In this document: in pieces, positions 1 through 5,987 of the stretch
Layout of the letters: each line of letters opens with the position of its first letter
Numbering within the stretch: position 1 is the first letter of the stretch
Origin: Desulfobacteraceae bacterium
GTDB lineage: Bacteria; Desulfobacterota; Desulfobacteria; Desulfobacterales; Desulfobacteraceae
Assembly: GCA_023140455.1 (NCBI GenBank)
Contig: JAGLLQ010000541.1
Location: 1 to 5,987 of the forward strand
Length of the DNA stretch: 5,987 nt
Reading direction: 5' to 3'
Program-made: the position numbers and the translations under genes
The notes under the pieces: model-generated
Database searches by the model: none
Told to the model about the DNA's origin: nothing
Seen by the model: the letters and a program-made list of their open reading frames with translations, nothing else

Positions 1-153
1 GGTATTGGATACCTGGATAAATATATGGAAGAAAATCCTGAGGAATTTTTAGAATATTGCGATTGGATGGGGATTCCCATGCAGGCCTATCCTGTTACTC
101 TTGATCGTTTTAAAGGACTTTTGACAGATGCATTAAATGTTTTGGGTTCCTGA
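1..153 (+). CDS. C-terminal end of an unrecognised protein (5' end outside window)
   Basis: Frame 1 is open from the first base to a TGA at 151-153 and gives the last 50 residues of a protein that begins upstream of the window. The fragment is acidic in its first half (around MEENPEEF), has a CDW segment, then IPMQAYPVT, and ends in a helix-like stretch finishing NVLGS. I do not recognise the family. It has no transmembrane stretch, no Cys pair and no nucleotide-binding motif. It lies on the same strand as the flavoprotein gene that starts 48 bp downstream, so co-transcription is possible, although a TATAAT hexamer in the gap could give the downstream gene its own start. That it is coding is inferred from the open frame, the balanced amino-acid composition and the position directly before a gene with a good ribosome binding site. 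Confidence 0.6.
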   Translation, partial: GIGYLDKYMEENPEEFLEYCDWMGIPMQAYPVTLDRFKGLLTDALNVLGS

Positions 154-158
154 TGTAA

Positions 159-164
159 TATAAT
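159..164 (+). promoter_or_regulatory. Possible -10 hexamer (TATAAT) for the flavoprotein gene
   Basis: A perfect TATAAT lies in the 48-bp gap after the upstream stop codon. Transcription from it would begin near 171 and give a leader of about 30 nt that contains the AAGAGGA ribosome binding site. No convincing -35 box stands 16-18 bp upstream and there is no TGn extension, so the call is weak. In AT-rich intergenic DNA a TATAAT can easily occur by chance. Confidence 0.25.
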
Positions 165-201
165 TTGAGGTTTATGATTTATAGCATTTAAAGAGGACAA
201 T

Positions 202-1569
202 ATGAGATTTGTTATCATTGGTGGAGATGCAGCGGGAATGAGTGCTGCAAGCAGGGCAAAGCGAAAAGACCCTGATATGGAAGTTATTGTGTTGGAACAG
301 ACACAGGATGTGTCTTATAGTGCCTGTGGTATGCCTTATAATATTGCTGATTCAAAGAGAGATATGGAGGAACTTGTAGTTAGAAAAGCTGAAGTTTTTG
401 TTGAGAAGAATCATATCAATCTTTTAACAGGTCATAGAGTTGAGAAAATCGATCGCGTATTGAAAAAAGTGACTGGGAAGATCATCAATCAATTTGATGA
501 AAATGATAAAAAAGAGTTTTCATTTGATTATGATAAATTGTTTATCGCAACAGGAGCATCACCAATTCTTCCAGAGTTGCCCGGTTTCGATCTTCCCCAG
601 GTGATGACTTTAAAGAGCCTTGAACATGGCAAAATGATAAAGTCCTATATCAAGACAAATCAAGTTAAAAAAGCTGTGATTATTGGTATGGGATATATTG
701 CAATTGAGATGTGCGAAGCATTCAGAAAAAGAAATATTGAGACCTCCTTAGTTAAACCAGGACCTGAATTCTTACCCTGGATGGCAAAGGACCTGTCTCA
801 GATAGTTAGAGCTGAGATGGAGGGGAATGGGGCAAGCTTGCATTTAGGGCACTTGGTCAAGCAAATTGTTCCTCGAGAGGAGAGAGTTTCTATTGAATGT
901 GAAGGTCTATCCCTTGATGCAGATATAGTCTTGGTTGCAATGGGTGTGAAACCTTGCAGTGATATTGCAAAAGATGCAGGGTTGGAATCAGGAATATCAA
1001 ATTCGATTGTTGTTGATAGGCATTTAAAAACATCAGATAATGATATTTATGCAGCAGGAGATTGTGCAGATGCATTCCATTTGGTAACAGGTCAGAGATG
1101 CTATATCCCTCTGGCATTGAGAGCAAATCGTGCAGGGTGGGCTGTGGCTGATAATATCTGCGGTATATCTACATCTCTTCAAGGAGTCGTTGGTACTTCA
1201 GTCTTCAAGGCTTTTTCGCTGGAGGTTGCAAGATCCGGACTGAATGTCAAGGAAGCGTTAGATGCAGGGTTCGATCCAGTTGAGAATACGGTAAAAACAA
1301 GATCACGTGCCCATGGTCATCCTGGTTCAACACCAATCCATATAAGCCTTGTTGGAGACAGGAAAACAGGTCGTCTTCTAGGTGCTCAGATGGTTGGCAA
1401 GGAAGGGGTTGCCCACAGAATCAATGCCATTGCAGTCGCTTTGCATAATCATATGACAGTGTCGGATTTTTCCCAGACAGATCTTGCTTATGCACCACCA
1501 TTTAGCCCGGTGTGGGATCCTTTACTGACAGCAGCTAATCAGCTTGTTAAGAGATTAGCGCCTCAATAA
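202..1569 (+). CDS. CoA-disulfide reductase-like FAD/NAD(P)-dependent oxidoreductase
   Basis: This is a cytoplasmic flavoprotein of 455 residues in the single-cysteine pyridine nucleotide-disulfide reductase group (CoA-disulfide reductase, NADH oxidase and persulfide reductase relatives). Seen in order: an N-terminal FAD-binding GGDAAG (residues 7-12), the redox Cys42 in SACGMPY, an ATGA segment after the first FAD domain, the NAD(P)-binding GMGYIAIE (162-169), the second FAD motif AAGDCAD (284-290), and a C-terminal dimerisation domain with LAYAPPF (Tyr430). NADH oxidases and peroxidases of this group usually carry a His in the first glycine loop (THAG). Here that position reads DAAG, which favours a CoA-disulfide or related thiol/persulfide reductase. 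There is no C-terminal rhodanese domain. Length is close to the roughly 440 residues usual for the family. The start is supported by AAGAGGA at 191-197, four bases before the ATG. Odd point: the segment where relatives have HYYPG reads HGHPG (371-375). The exact substrate cannot be read from sequence. Confidence 0.85.
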   Translation: MRFVIIGGDAAGMSAASRAKRKDPDMEVIVLEQTQDVSYSACGMPYNIADSKRDMEELVVRKAEVFVEKNHINLLTGHRVEKIDRVLKKVTGKIINQFDENDKKEFSFDYDKLFIATGASPILPELPGFDLPQVMTLKSLEHGKMIKSYIKTNQVKKAVIIGMGYIAIEMCEAFRKRNIETSLVKPGPEFLPWMAKDLSQIVRAEMEGNGASLHLGHLVKQIVPREERVSIECEGLSLDADIVLVAMGVKPCSDIAKDAGLESGISNSIVVDRHLKTSDNDIYAAGDCADAFHLVTGQRCYIPLALRANRAGWAVADNICGISTSLQGVVGTSVFKAFSLEVARSGLNVKEALDAGFDPVENTVKTRSRAHGHPGSTPIHISLVGDRKTGRLLGAQMVGKEGVAHRINAIAVALHNHMTVSDFSQTDLAYAPPFSPVWDPLLTAANQLVKRLAPQ

Positions 1570-1679
1570 GTTTATTTTTGTAGGTTCTTCAGAATTTTCA
1601 ATGTAAAGTTTAGAGATTTGATTTGTCTTATATCACCATATATTGTAAACTGAATTGTAGTATATTATTGCAATAAGTT
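1570..1679. other. Intergenic region between flavoprotein and PAS kinase genes
   Basis: These 110 bp are very AT-rich. All three + frames hit stops, and no remnant of a membrane-domain coding sequence could be recognised. There is no GC-rich hairpin followed by a T-run, so the flavoprotein gene has no visible intrinsic terminator and read-through into the kinase gene is possible. The right end holds TATATTAT (1661-1668, -10-like) and a 12-bp palindrome annotated separately. Confidence 0.6.
1665..1676. repeat. 12-bp perfect palindrome just before the PAS kinase start
   Basis: TTATTGCAATAA is a perfect inverted repeat ending three bases before the kinase ATG at 1680. It occupies the place where a Shine-Dalgarno sequence would be expected, and it overlaps the end of a -10-like TATATTAT. 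It could be a small operator for a dimeric regulator or a chance event. A 12-bp perfect palindrome is expected about once or twice in 6 kb of random sequence, though much less often inside a given 110-bp gap. Confidence 0.35.
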
Positions 1680-3227
1680 ATGTCGGTGCTTGGGACTTAT
1701 TTTTATTATCAGCTGGCATCAATTGTTGCCCTAACTGGTTATGGTTTTTCTTTTGTCGCTTTTATCAGTATTTATAGTATTTGTCTGCCAACCGCTTATT
1801 ATATCTGGCAAATATTTCGCCGAAGAAAACATCAATCATATCTGATTAATACTTTTTGTATAGTTTATATTATTGCTCTCATACATCTGATGGACTATCC
1901 ATTTCTACGTTTGGTGGATTGGTTTGCCCCTTATGGCTTTACTATTCATACTGCTATTCATGTCGGTCTTGCTGTACTCCTGCCAAGTATCCTCATCAAA
2001 GAAAATCTTATGAAATATAATGCAGAACTTCTGGCCGGCAAAGAGGCTCTTCAAAAAGCCCAGAATTATATAGTCAATATCATAGATTCCATGCCGTCAA
2101 TCCTTATTAGTGTGGATATTAACAACAAAGTAACCCAGTGGAATAAAGAAGCGCAATATTTAACAGGGATCTCATCGAAAAAAGCAGTAGGACAGACTCT
2201 TGAAAGTGTGATACCCCGCCTGAGATCAGAAATGAAGCAAGTACATCAAGCCATTGTCAATCGTGCAAAGCAAACCAATTCAAAGAAGATATATCAGAAA
2301 GATGGTGTGACGCATTATGAGGATATAACAATTTATCCATTGATTGCCAATGGTGCTGAAGGTGCCGTAATCCGTATTGATGATGTTACTGACAAGGTTC
2401 GTATGGATGAGATGATGATTCAGAGCGAAAAAATGCTTTCTGTTGGCGGATTGGCTGCGGGTATGGCCCATGAGATCAATAATCCCCTGGCCGGTATGAC
2501 CCAGACTGCCTCGGTAATGAATAATCGCTTGGCTGATATTGAGATGCCGGCTAACCTGCAGGCTGCAGAGGAAATCGGAATCAGTATGAAGGACATAAAA
2601 ACCTTTATGGAAAAAAGGGAAATCCTAAATATGATAACAATCATTAAAGAGTCAGGACGCAGGGTGGCCAGGATTGTTACCAATATGCTCAATTTTGCCA
2701 GAAAGAGCGAATCTGCAGTATCTTCACATAATATACCAAAACTCTTTGACAAGATTTTGGAGCTGGCTGCAACTGATTATAATTTAAAAAAACAATACGA
2801 TTTTAAAACTATTAAAATTTTAAAAGAATATGAAGATGATCTGCCAATGCTGCTATGCGAGGGAGCTGAAATCCAACAAGTACTGCTCAACATATTGAGA
2901 AACGGAGCCCAGGCCATGCAGGAAGTCATTGGTAAAAATGATAAGAAGCATCCTGAATTTATATTGCGGCTGTCACAGGAAAAAAAGGCAAATATGCTGC
3001 GTATTGAGATTGAAGATAATGGCCCAGGCATGGATACAGCCACACAGCAACGAATTTTTGAGCCTTTCTTTACGACTAAACCAACTGGTGTCGGCACAGG
3101 TCTTGGTCTTTCAGTTTCCTATTTCATTATTACTGAAAATCATGGGGGCACCATGAATGTGATATCACAACCAGGCGAAGGAGCGAATTTTATTATTCGC
3201 TTACCATTTGATAGAAAATCAGATTAA
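1680..3227 (+). CDS. Membrane-anchored PAS sensor histidine kinase
   Basis: A 515-residue inner-membrane sensor kinase. Residues about 8-106 hold three or four hydrophobic segments, broken by RRRK around 47-50, and include DYPFL and WFAPYGF motifs. I associate these with the second half of a multi-pass N-terminal domain in deltaproteobacterial kinases. A PAS domain follows at about 127-240 (IDSMPS, then VTQWN). The HisKA/DHp domain has the phosphoacceptor His264 in AHEINNP, and about 35-40 extra residues separate its two helices. The HATPase_c domain shows Asn404 and Asn408 (NILRN), DNGPGM (446-451), the F-box FEPFFTT (460-466) and GTGLGLS (472-478). There is no receiver domain, so the phosphate must go to a separate regulator. 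The ATG is preceded by no Shine-Dalgarno, and an in-frame TAA at 1674-1676 rules out an upstream extension. GTG at 1686 is an alternative start. The gene runs into the convergent NtrC-type regulator, with which it shares its stop bases. That regulator is a candidate partner but not a proven one. Confidence 0.88.
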   Translation: MSVLGTYFYYQLASIVALTGYGFSFVAFISIYSICLPTAYYIWQIFRRRKHQSYLINTFCIVYIIALIHLMDYPFLRLVDWFAPYGFTIHTAIHVGLAVLLPSILIKENLMKYNAELLAGKEALQKAQNYIVNIIDSMPSILISVDINNKVTQWNKEAQYLTGISSKKAVGQTLESVIPRLRSEMKQVHQAIVNRAKQTNSKKIYQKDGVTHYEDITIYPLIANGAEGAVIRIDDVTDKVRMDEMMIQSEKMLSVGGLAAGMAHEINNPLAGMTQTASVMNNRLADIEMPANLQAAEEIGISMKDIKTFMEKREILNMITIIKESGRRVARIVTNMLNFARKSESAVSSHNIPKLFDKILELAATDYNLKKQYDFKTIKILKEYEDDLPMLLCEGAEIQQVLLNILRNGAQAMQEVIGKNDKKHPEFILRLSQEKKANMLRIEIEDNGPGMDTATQQRIFEPFFTTKPTGVGTGLGLSVSYFIITENHGGTMNVISQPGEGANFIIRLPFDRKSD

Positions 3228-4618
3228 CGAAATTGGCCAGGATCAATGGCAAAACGTTTCATGATCTGCTGCAGTCCCTGACGATCAAGGTTGCATTGTT
3301 TAGCAGCCTTCGTAACATTTCCGTTAGTCATAGATAGTAATGCGCCTATATAATCATGATTGAAATCATGCAGGGTTTTTTCCTTGGCTGCTTTATAGAA
3401 TAATTTGTAAAGTTCGGTTTTTTCAGATGAGGAAGCATTAATCTGACATAGTCCAGGCTTTTTAACCGGTAGGTCCGCTTTGTTAATGATTTTTCCTTTT
3501 GAATATAGGATTCCCTGAATTATGGCATTCTCAAGTTCCCTTACATTACCGGGCCAGGGTTGTTTCATCAGAAGGTCTAATACTTCAGATGAAATAGATT
3601 TAGGCTCCTTGTTCAATTTTTTACAATTTTTTTCTATGAGGTGTTCTACAAGGGCAGGGATATCGGTAATTCTATCTCTTAGTGGTGGTAATTCGATTGT
3701 GATAACACTAAGTCTGTAAAAAAAATCCTGTCTGAATTCATGGGCAGCTATTTTTTTTTCAAGATTTCTATTTGTAGAAGCTATGATCCTCGCATCAATT
3801 TTATATGTCTTTGTATCACCAAGAGGCTTAATTTCTTTTTCCTGAATAGCACGCAAAAGTTTTGTTTGGATACTCGGTCCGATATCACCAATCTCATCCA
3901 AGAAAAGAGTACCTTTGTCAGCTTCCTGGAAAAGTCCTTTTTTATCTCTTACAGCATTTGTAAAAGCTCCTTTCTTATATCCAAATAATTCACTCTCCAG
4001 AATATGTTCCGGTATTGTAGGGCAGTTCACCGGGATAAACGGTCCTGCCTGTCTTGAGCTTAGTTTATGAATAGTTTTGGCTGTCATATCCTTTCCAGTG
4101 CCTGATTCGCCAAGGATAAGCACTGACACATCGCTTGAAGCAATAAGAGATATTTTTTCAAATACTTTAGCCATTGCATCACTTGTTCCAACAAGTTGAG
4201 AGGAAGAGATTTTTTTTTCATTGAGCAGCCTTTTGTTTTCTGACAACAGGCTGCTGCGCTCAAGGGCTTTTTTAATTTTAAATATTATCTCATTTTGATC
4301 AAAGGGCTTGGATATGAAATCATAAGCACCTTTTTTAATAGCTTTAACAGCAAGGTCAATATTTCCAAAGGCAGTCAGCATTACAACTGTAAGGTCAGGA
4401 AAAGATTGAGTAATATGGTCTAGTAGGCCGAGGCCATCCATTCCAGGCATTTTAATATCACAGATGACAAGGTCAAATGTGTCATTTGCCAGGATATTTA
4501 TTGCCATCTGAGCTGAATATGCCATGGAGACGTTGCAGTTGATTTCAGGTTCCAGAGTTCGTTTCAGAAGCCTTGTCATATCTTCTTCGTCATCAACAGT
4601 CAGGATCTTATAAGGCAT
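3224..4618 (-). CDS. NtrC-family sigma54-dependent response regulator
   Basis: A 464-residue cytoplasmic enhancer-binding protein. The receiver domain (1-120) has acidic pocket residues Asp9 and Asp10, phosphoacceptor Asp54 (CDIKMPGMDG), Thr82 and Lys104. The AAA+ domain (about 142-375) has Walker A GESGTGKD (170-177), the sigma54-contact loop as GAFTNA (217-222) instead of the usual GAFTGA, Walker B GTLFLDE (236-242), sensor I STNR (281-284), likely arginine fingers Arg296 and Arg302, and sensor II in PWPGNVREL (Arg360). A linker leads to a Fis-type helix-turn-helix (about 419-458) with NVTKAAKQC and QGLQQIMKR. The start is well supported: GGGGA at 4631-4627 lies eight bases before the ATG. 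It begins 30 bp after the three-Y kinase stop on the same strand with no terminator between, so the two are probably one operon and cognate. By family it should activate sigma54 promoters in response to phosphorylation. Its targets are not visible here. Two runs of nine A occur in the coding strand (codons 134-137 and 287-290). Confidence 0.92.
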   Translation of the reverse strand: MPYKILTVDDEEDMTRLLKRTLEPEINCNVSMAYSAQMAINILANDTFDLVICDIKMPGMDGLGLLDHITQSFPDLTVVMLTAFGNIDLAVKAIKKGAYDFISKPFDQNEIIFKIKKALERSSLLSENKRLLNEKKISSSQLVGTSDAMAKVFEKISLIASSDVSVLILGESGTGKDMTAKTIHKLSSRQAGPFIPVNCPTIPEHILESELFGYKKGAFTNAVRDKKGLFQEADKGTLFLDEIGDIGPSIQTKLLRAIQEKEIKPLGDTKTYKIDARIIASTNRNLEKKIAAHEFRQDFFYRLSVITIELPPLRDRITDIPALVEHLIEKNCKKLNKEPKSISSEVLDLLMKQPWPGNVRELENAIIQGILYSKGKIINKADLPVKKPGLCQINASSSEKTELYKLFYKAAKEKTLHDFNHDYIGALLSMTNGNVTKAAKQCNLDRQGLQQIMKRFAIDPGQFR

Positions 4619-4648
4619 TGTTTTATTCCCCGGTTATTTGCCCTTTTC
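4619..4648 (-). promoter_or_regulatory. Short kinase-regulator gap with the regulator's ribosome binding site
   Basis: Only 30 bases separate the three-Y kinase stop from the regulator ATG. On the - strand the gap carries GGGGA (4631-4627) eight bases before the ATG, which fixes the regulator start. There is no hairpin or T-run to end transcription and no recognisable sigma54 or sigma70 promoter, so the regulator is most likely translated from the kinase mRNA. Confidence 0.6.
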
Positions 4649-5987
4649 TTATTTATTTTTGTCAGAGAAAACTTGTGGTAAAATTATTGTGAACATTGTA
4701 CCTTCACCTGGCTTGCTTTTCACTGTAATGCCACCACCATGCTGCTTAACTATCCCGTAACCAACAGAAAGACCAAGCCCGGTTCCCTGACCCACGGGTT
4801 TGGTAGTAAAAAACGGGTCAAAAACTTTATCTAAAATATTTTTAGCAATACCGCCACCGTCGTCCTTACAGGTAACAACAGTAAATTCATTCTCTAAATA
4901 AGTGTTTATCCATATATTACCGGATTTTTTTTCTTTAATAATGGCATGAGCAGAATTAACCAGTATATTTAAGAAAACCTGGTTCAGTTCTCCACCAGGA
5001 ACATCTACTGTTGGCAATTCATTAAAACTTTTATGAACACTGATTTGTCTTTTATACTGATTTAAAAATAGACCCAGGGTTAGTTCCAGGTTATCATTAA
5101 TATTAACCTTTTCCAAAGACTGTCCTGGATGTGAAAATCTATATAATTGCATAACAATATCTTTTATACGATTTGTTCCATATTCTATACCGTTAAGTAA
5201 ATGAGGCAGATCATCTAAAATGTAATCCATGTCCTCATCCGTATACATCTCCTTTAATTTATCATTATTAACCACACACTCCATTTTAGCAGAATTTACA
5301 ATTTTAACTATACTGTCTAAATAGTCTTTTAACGAATTAAAATTAGAATAAATAAAAGTAACCGGATTATTTAATTCGTGCGTTACTCCGGCAATCAAGG
5401 TTCCCAAGGAGGCCATTTTTTCTGATTGAACCAGGTGAAGCTGAGCATTTTGTAATTTGTTCATGGATTTCCTTAAATCATCCGTAAGGTTCTCCAGCTC
5501 TTCATTGTTTTTCAAAAGCTGCTTTTGTTGTTCAATTAAGGTTTTAGTACGCTCCTGCACCTTTAATTCAAGATTTCTTTTTTCTTTTTTTATTTTGGCA
5601 ATTCGGCTTCTAAAAAACATATAAACTACAAAAATTGTACTTAAAAGAAGAATTGATAAAAACATTCTGGTTTGCCAAAATGGTTTCATTATTTTTATTC
5701 TGGTTGATGCCGGCTTAGTACTCCAAAAACCATCTTTATTTCTGGCAATCACTTCAAAATTATATTCGCCCGATTTCAAATTATAAAAATTTGCCTCCCT
5801 TGATGCAGTAATCTTTGACCATTCATCATTTTCACCTAATAAGCGGTATTTGTATACAACATCTCTTTCGTCTCTAAAACTAATACCAATAAAATTAATG
5901 CTAATCGTGTTTTGATCATATTTCAATTTTAATAGGTTTTTTTGGGGCGCTTCAGCATAAAACACTCTAACCTTCTCTATTTTAACA
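4649..5987 (-). CDS. Three-Y-domain sensor histidine kinase, 3' part (N-terminus outside window)
   Basis: The - strand frame is open from the right edge to the TAA at 4651-4649, giving 445 residues. No true start is evident; the GTG at 5965-5963 lies inside a conserved domain and is not the start. Counting from the first full codon, residues about 20-95 form a Y_Y_Y (three-Y) periplasmic beta domain (ISINFIGISF, VVYKYRL, EWSKI, GEYNFEVIARNKDG). A membrane segment follows at about 107-126, then a charged coiled coil (about 127-195). HisKA has phosphoacceptor His203 in THELNNP, again with a long insert before the second helix. HATPase_c has Asn340 and Asn344, DDGGG (375-379), FDPFFTTKP and GTGLGLS (401-407). 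No HAMP, receiver or DNA-binding domain follows. In this family the Y_Y_Y domain normally follows Reg_prop beta-propeller repeats, so the missing N-terminus is predicted to be a large periplasmic propeller. The NtrC-type regulator 30 bp downstream is the natural phosphotransfer partner. Confidence 0.9.
   Translation of the reverse strand, partial: VKIEKVRVFYAEAPQKNLLKLKYDQNTISINFIGISFRDERDVVYKYRLLGENDEWSKITASREANFYNLKSGEYNFEVIARNKDGFWSTKPASTRIKIMKPFWQTRMFLSILLLSTIFVVYMFFRSRIAKIKKEKRNLELKVQERTKTLIEQQKQLLKNNEELENLTDDLRKSMNKLQNAQLHLVQSEKMASLGTLIAGVTHELNNPVTFIYSNFNSLKDYLDSIVKIVNSAKMECVVNNDKLKEMYTDEDMDYILDDLPHLLNGIEYGTNRIKDIVMQLYRFSHPGQSLEKVNINDNLELTLGLFLNQYKRQISVHKSFNELPTVDVPGGELNQVFLNILVNSAHAIIKEKKSGNIWINTYLENEFTVVTCKDDGGGIAKNILDKVFDPFFTTKPVGQGTGLGLSVGYGIVKQHGGGITVKSKPGEGTMFTIILPQVFSDKNK

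Noticed and set aside
121..126. Perfect -35-like TTGACA inside the end of the first partial gene
   Set aside because: The nearest TATAAT (159-164) is 32 bp away, too far for a sigma70 promoter, and the 16-18 bp position downstream (around 144-149) reads GGGTTC. The hexamer is explained as codons for Leu-Thr.
890..1126. Minus-strand open frame opposite the flavoprotein gene, and similar frames opposite the kinase and regulator genes (for example 2420-2752, 2777-3097, 3740-3988)
   Set aside because: They lie wholly within genes with clear domain matches on the other strand, have low-complexity or unlikely compositions, and show no family motif. They are shadow frames.
1565..1576. AATAA/TTATT inverted repeat followed by T's right after the flavoprotein gene
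   Set aside because: The stem is only five A-T pairs with a two-base loop, too weak and too tight to act as an intrinsic terminator.
1623..1651. TTGTCT (1623-1628) and TAAACT (1646-1651), spaced 17 bp, as a sigma70 promoter for the PAS kinase
   Set aside because: Each box matches only four of six consensus bases, which is common by chance in AT-rich DNA. It is not strong enough to annotate.
3159..3168. 10-bp palindrome GTGATATCAC near the end of the PAS kinase gene
   Set aside because: It lies within conserved HATPase coding sequence, and several such palindromes are expected by chance in 6 kb. It has no T-run and is not at the transcript end, so it does not look like a terminator.
5963..5965. 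GTG as a possible start of the three-Y kinase
   Set aside because: The frame stays open to the window edge and the residues around it (VRVFYAEAP) belong to the lead-in of the three-Y domain. A periplasmic domain also needs an upstream signal sequence, so the real start is outside the window.

Overview
The window looks like ordinary chromosomal DNA from an anaerobic, fairly AT-rich Gram-negative bacterium, most plausibly a low-GC member of the Desulfobacterales (Deltaproteobacteria/Desulfobacterota). That placement is an inference. It rests on the style of the histidine kinases (a DHp region with a long insert and an N-terminal membrane domain ending in a DYPFLRLVDWFAPYGF segment) and on the NtrC-type regulator with a QGLQQIMKR helix in its C-terminal HTH. 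I remember all of these from sulfate-reducer genomes, but no search was possible.

Layout on the + strand: the 3' end of an unrecognised gene (1-153), a CoA-disulfide-reductase-like flavoprotein (202-1569), and a membrane-anchored PAS histidine kinase (1680-3227). Layout on the - strand, read from the right edge leftwards: the 3' part of a three-Y-domain sensor histidine kinase (5987-4649) whose N-terminus lies outside the window, then 30 bp later a sigma54-type NtrC-family response regulator (4618-3224). The + strand kinase and the - strand regulator meet tail to tail and share the four bases TTAA as their stop codons. No RNA genes, insertion sequences, CRISPR arrays or long repeats were seen. 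The only non-coding stretches are 154-201, 1570-1679 and 4619-4648.

How the genes may work together: the simplest reading is a two-gene signalling operon on the - strand. The three-Y kinase would sense something in the periplasm and phosphorylate Asp54 of the NtrC-type regulator, which would then remodel sigma54-RNA polymerase at unknown targets. The convergent PAS kinase is either an independent orphan kinase or a second input to the same regulator. The flavoprotein is a redox housekeeping or thiol/persulfide enzyme, with no sequence-visible link to the signalling genes beyond lying upstream of the PAS kinase.

Nothing here is clearly a new class of system. The points most worth a second look are the two-kinases-around-one-regulator arrangement with the shared TTAA stop, the separation of a three-Y sensor from its output as an NtrC-type regulator, the GAFTNA variant of the sigma54 contact loop, the apparently shortened N-terminus of the PAS kinase with a 12-bp palindrome where its ribosome binding site should be, and a tyrosine-less HGHPG segment in the flavoprotein.
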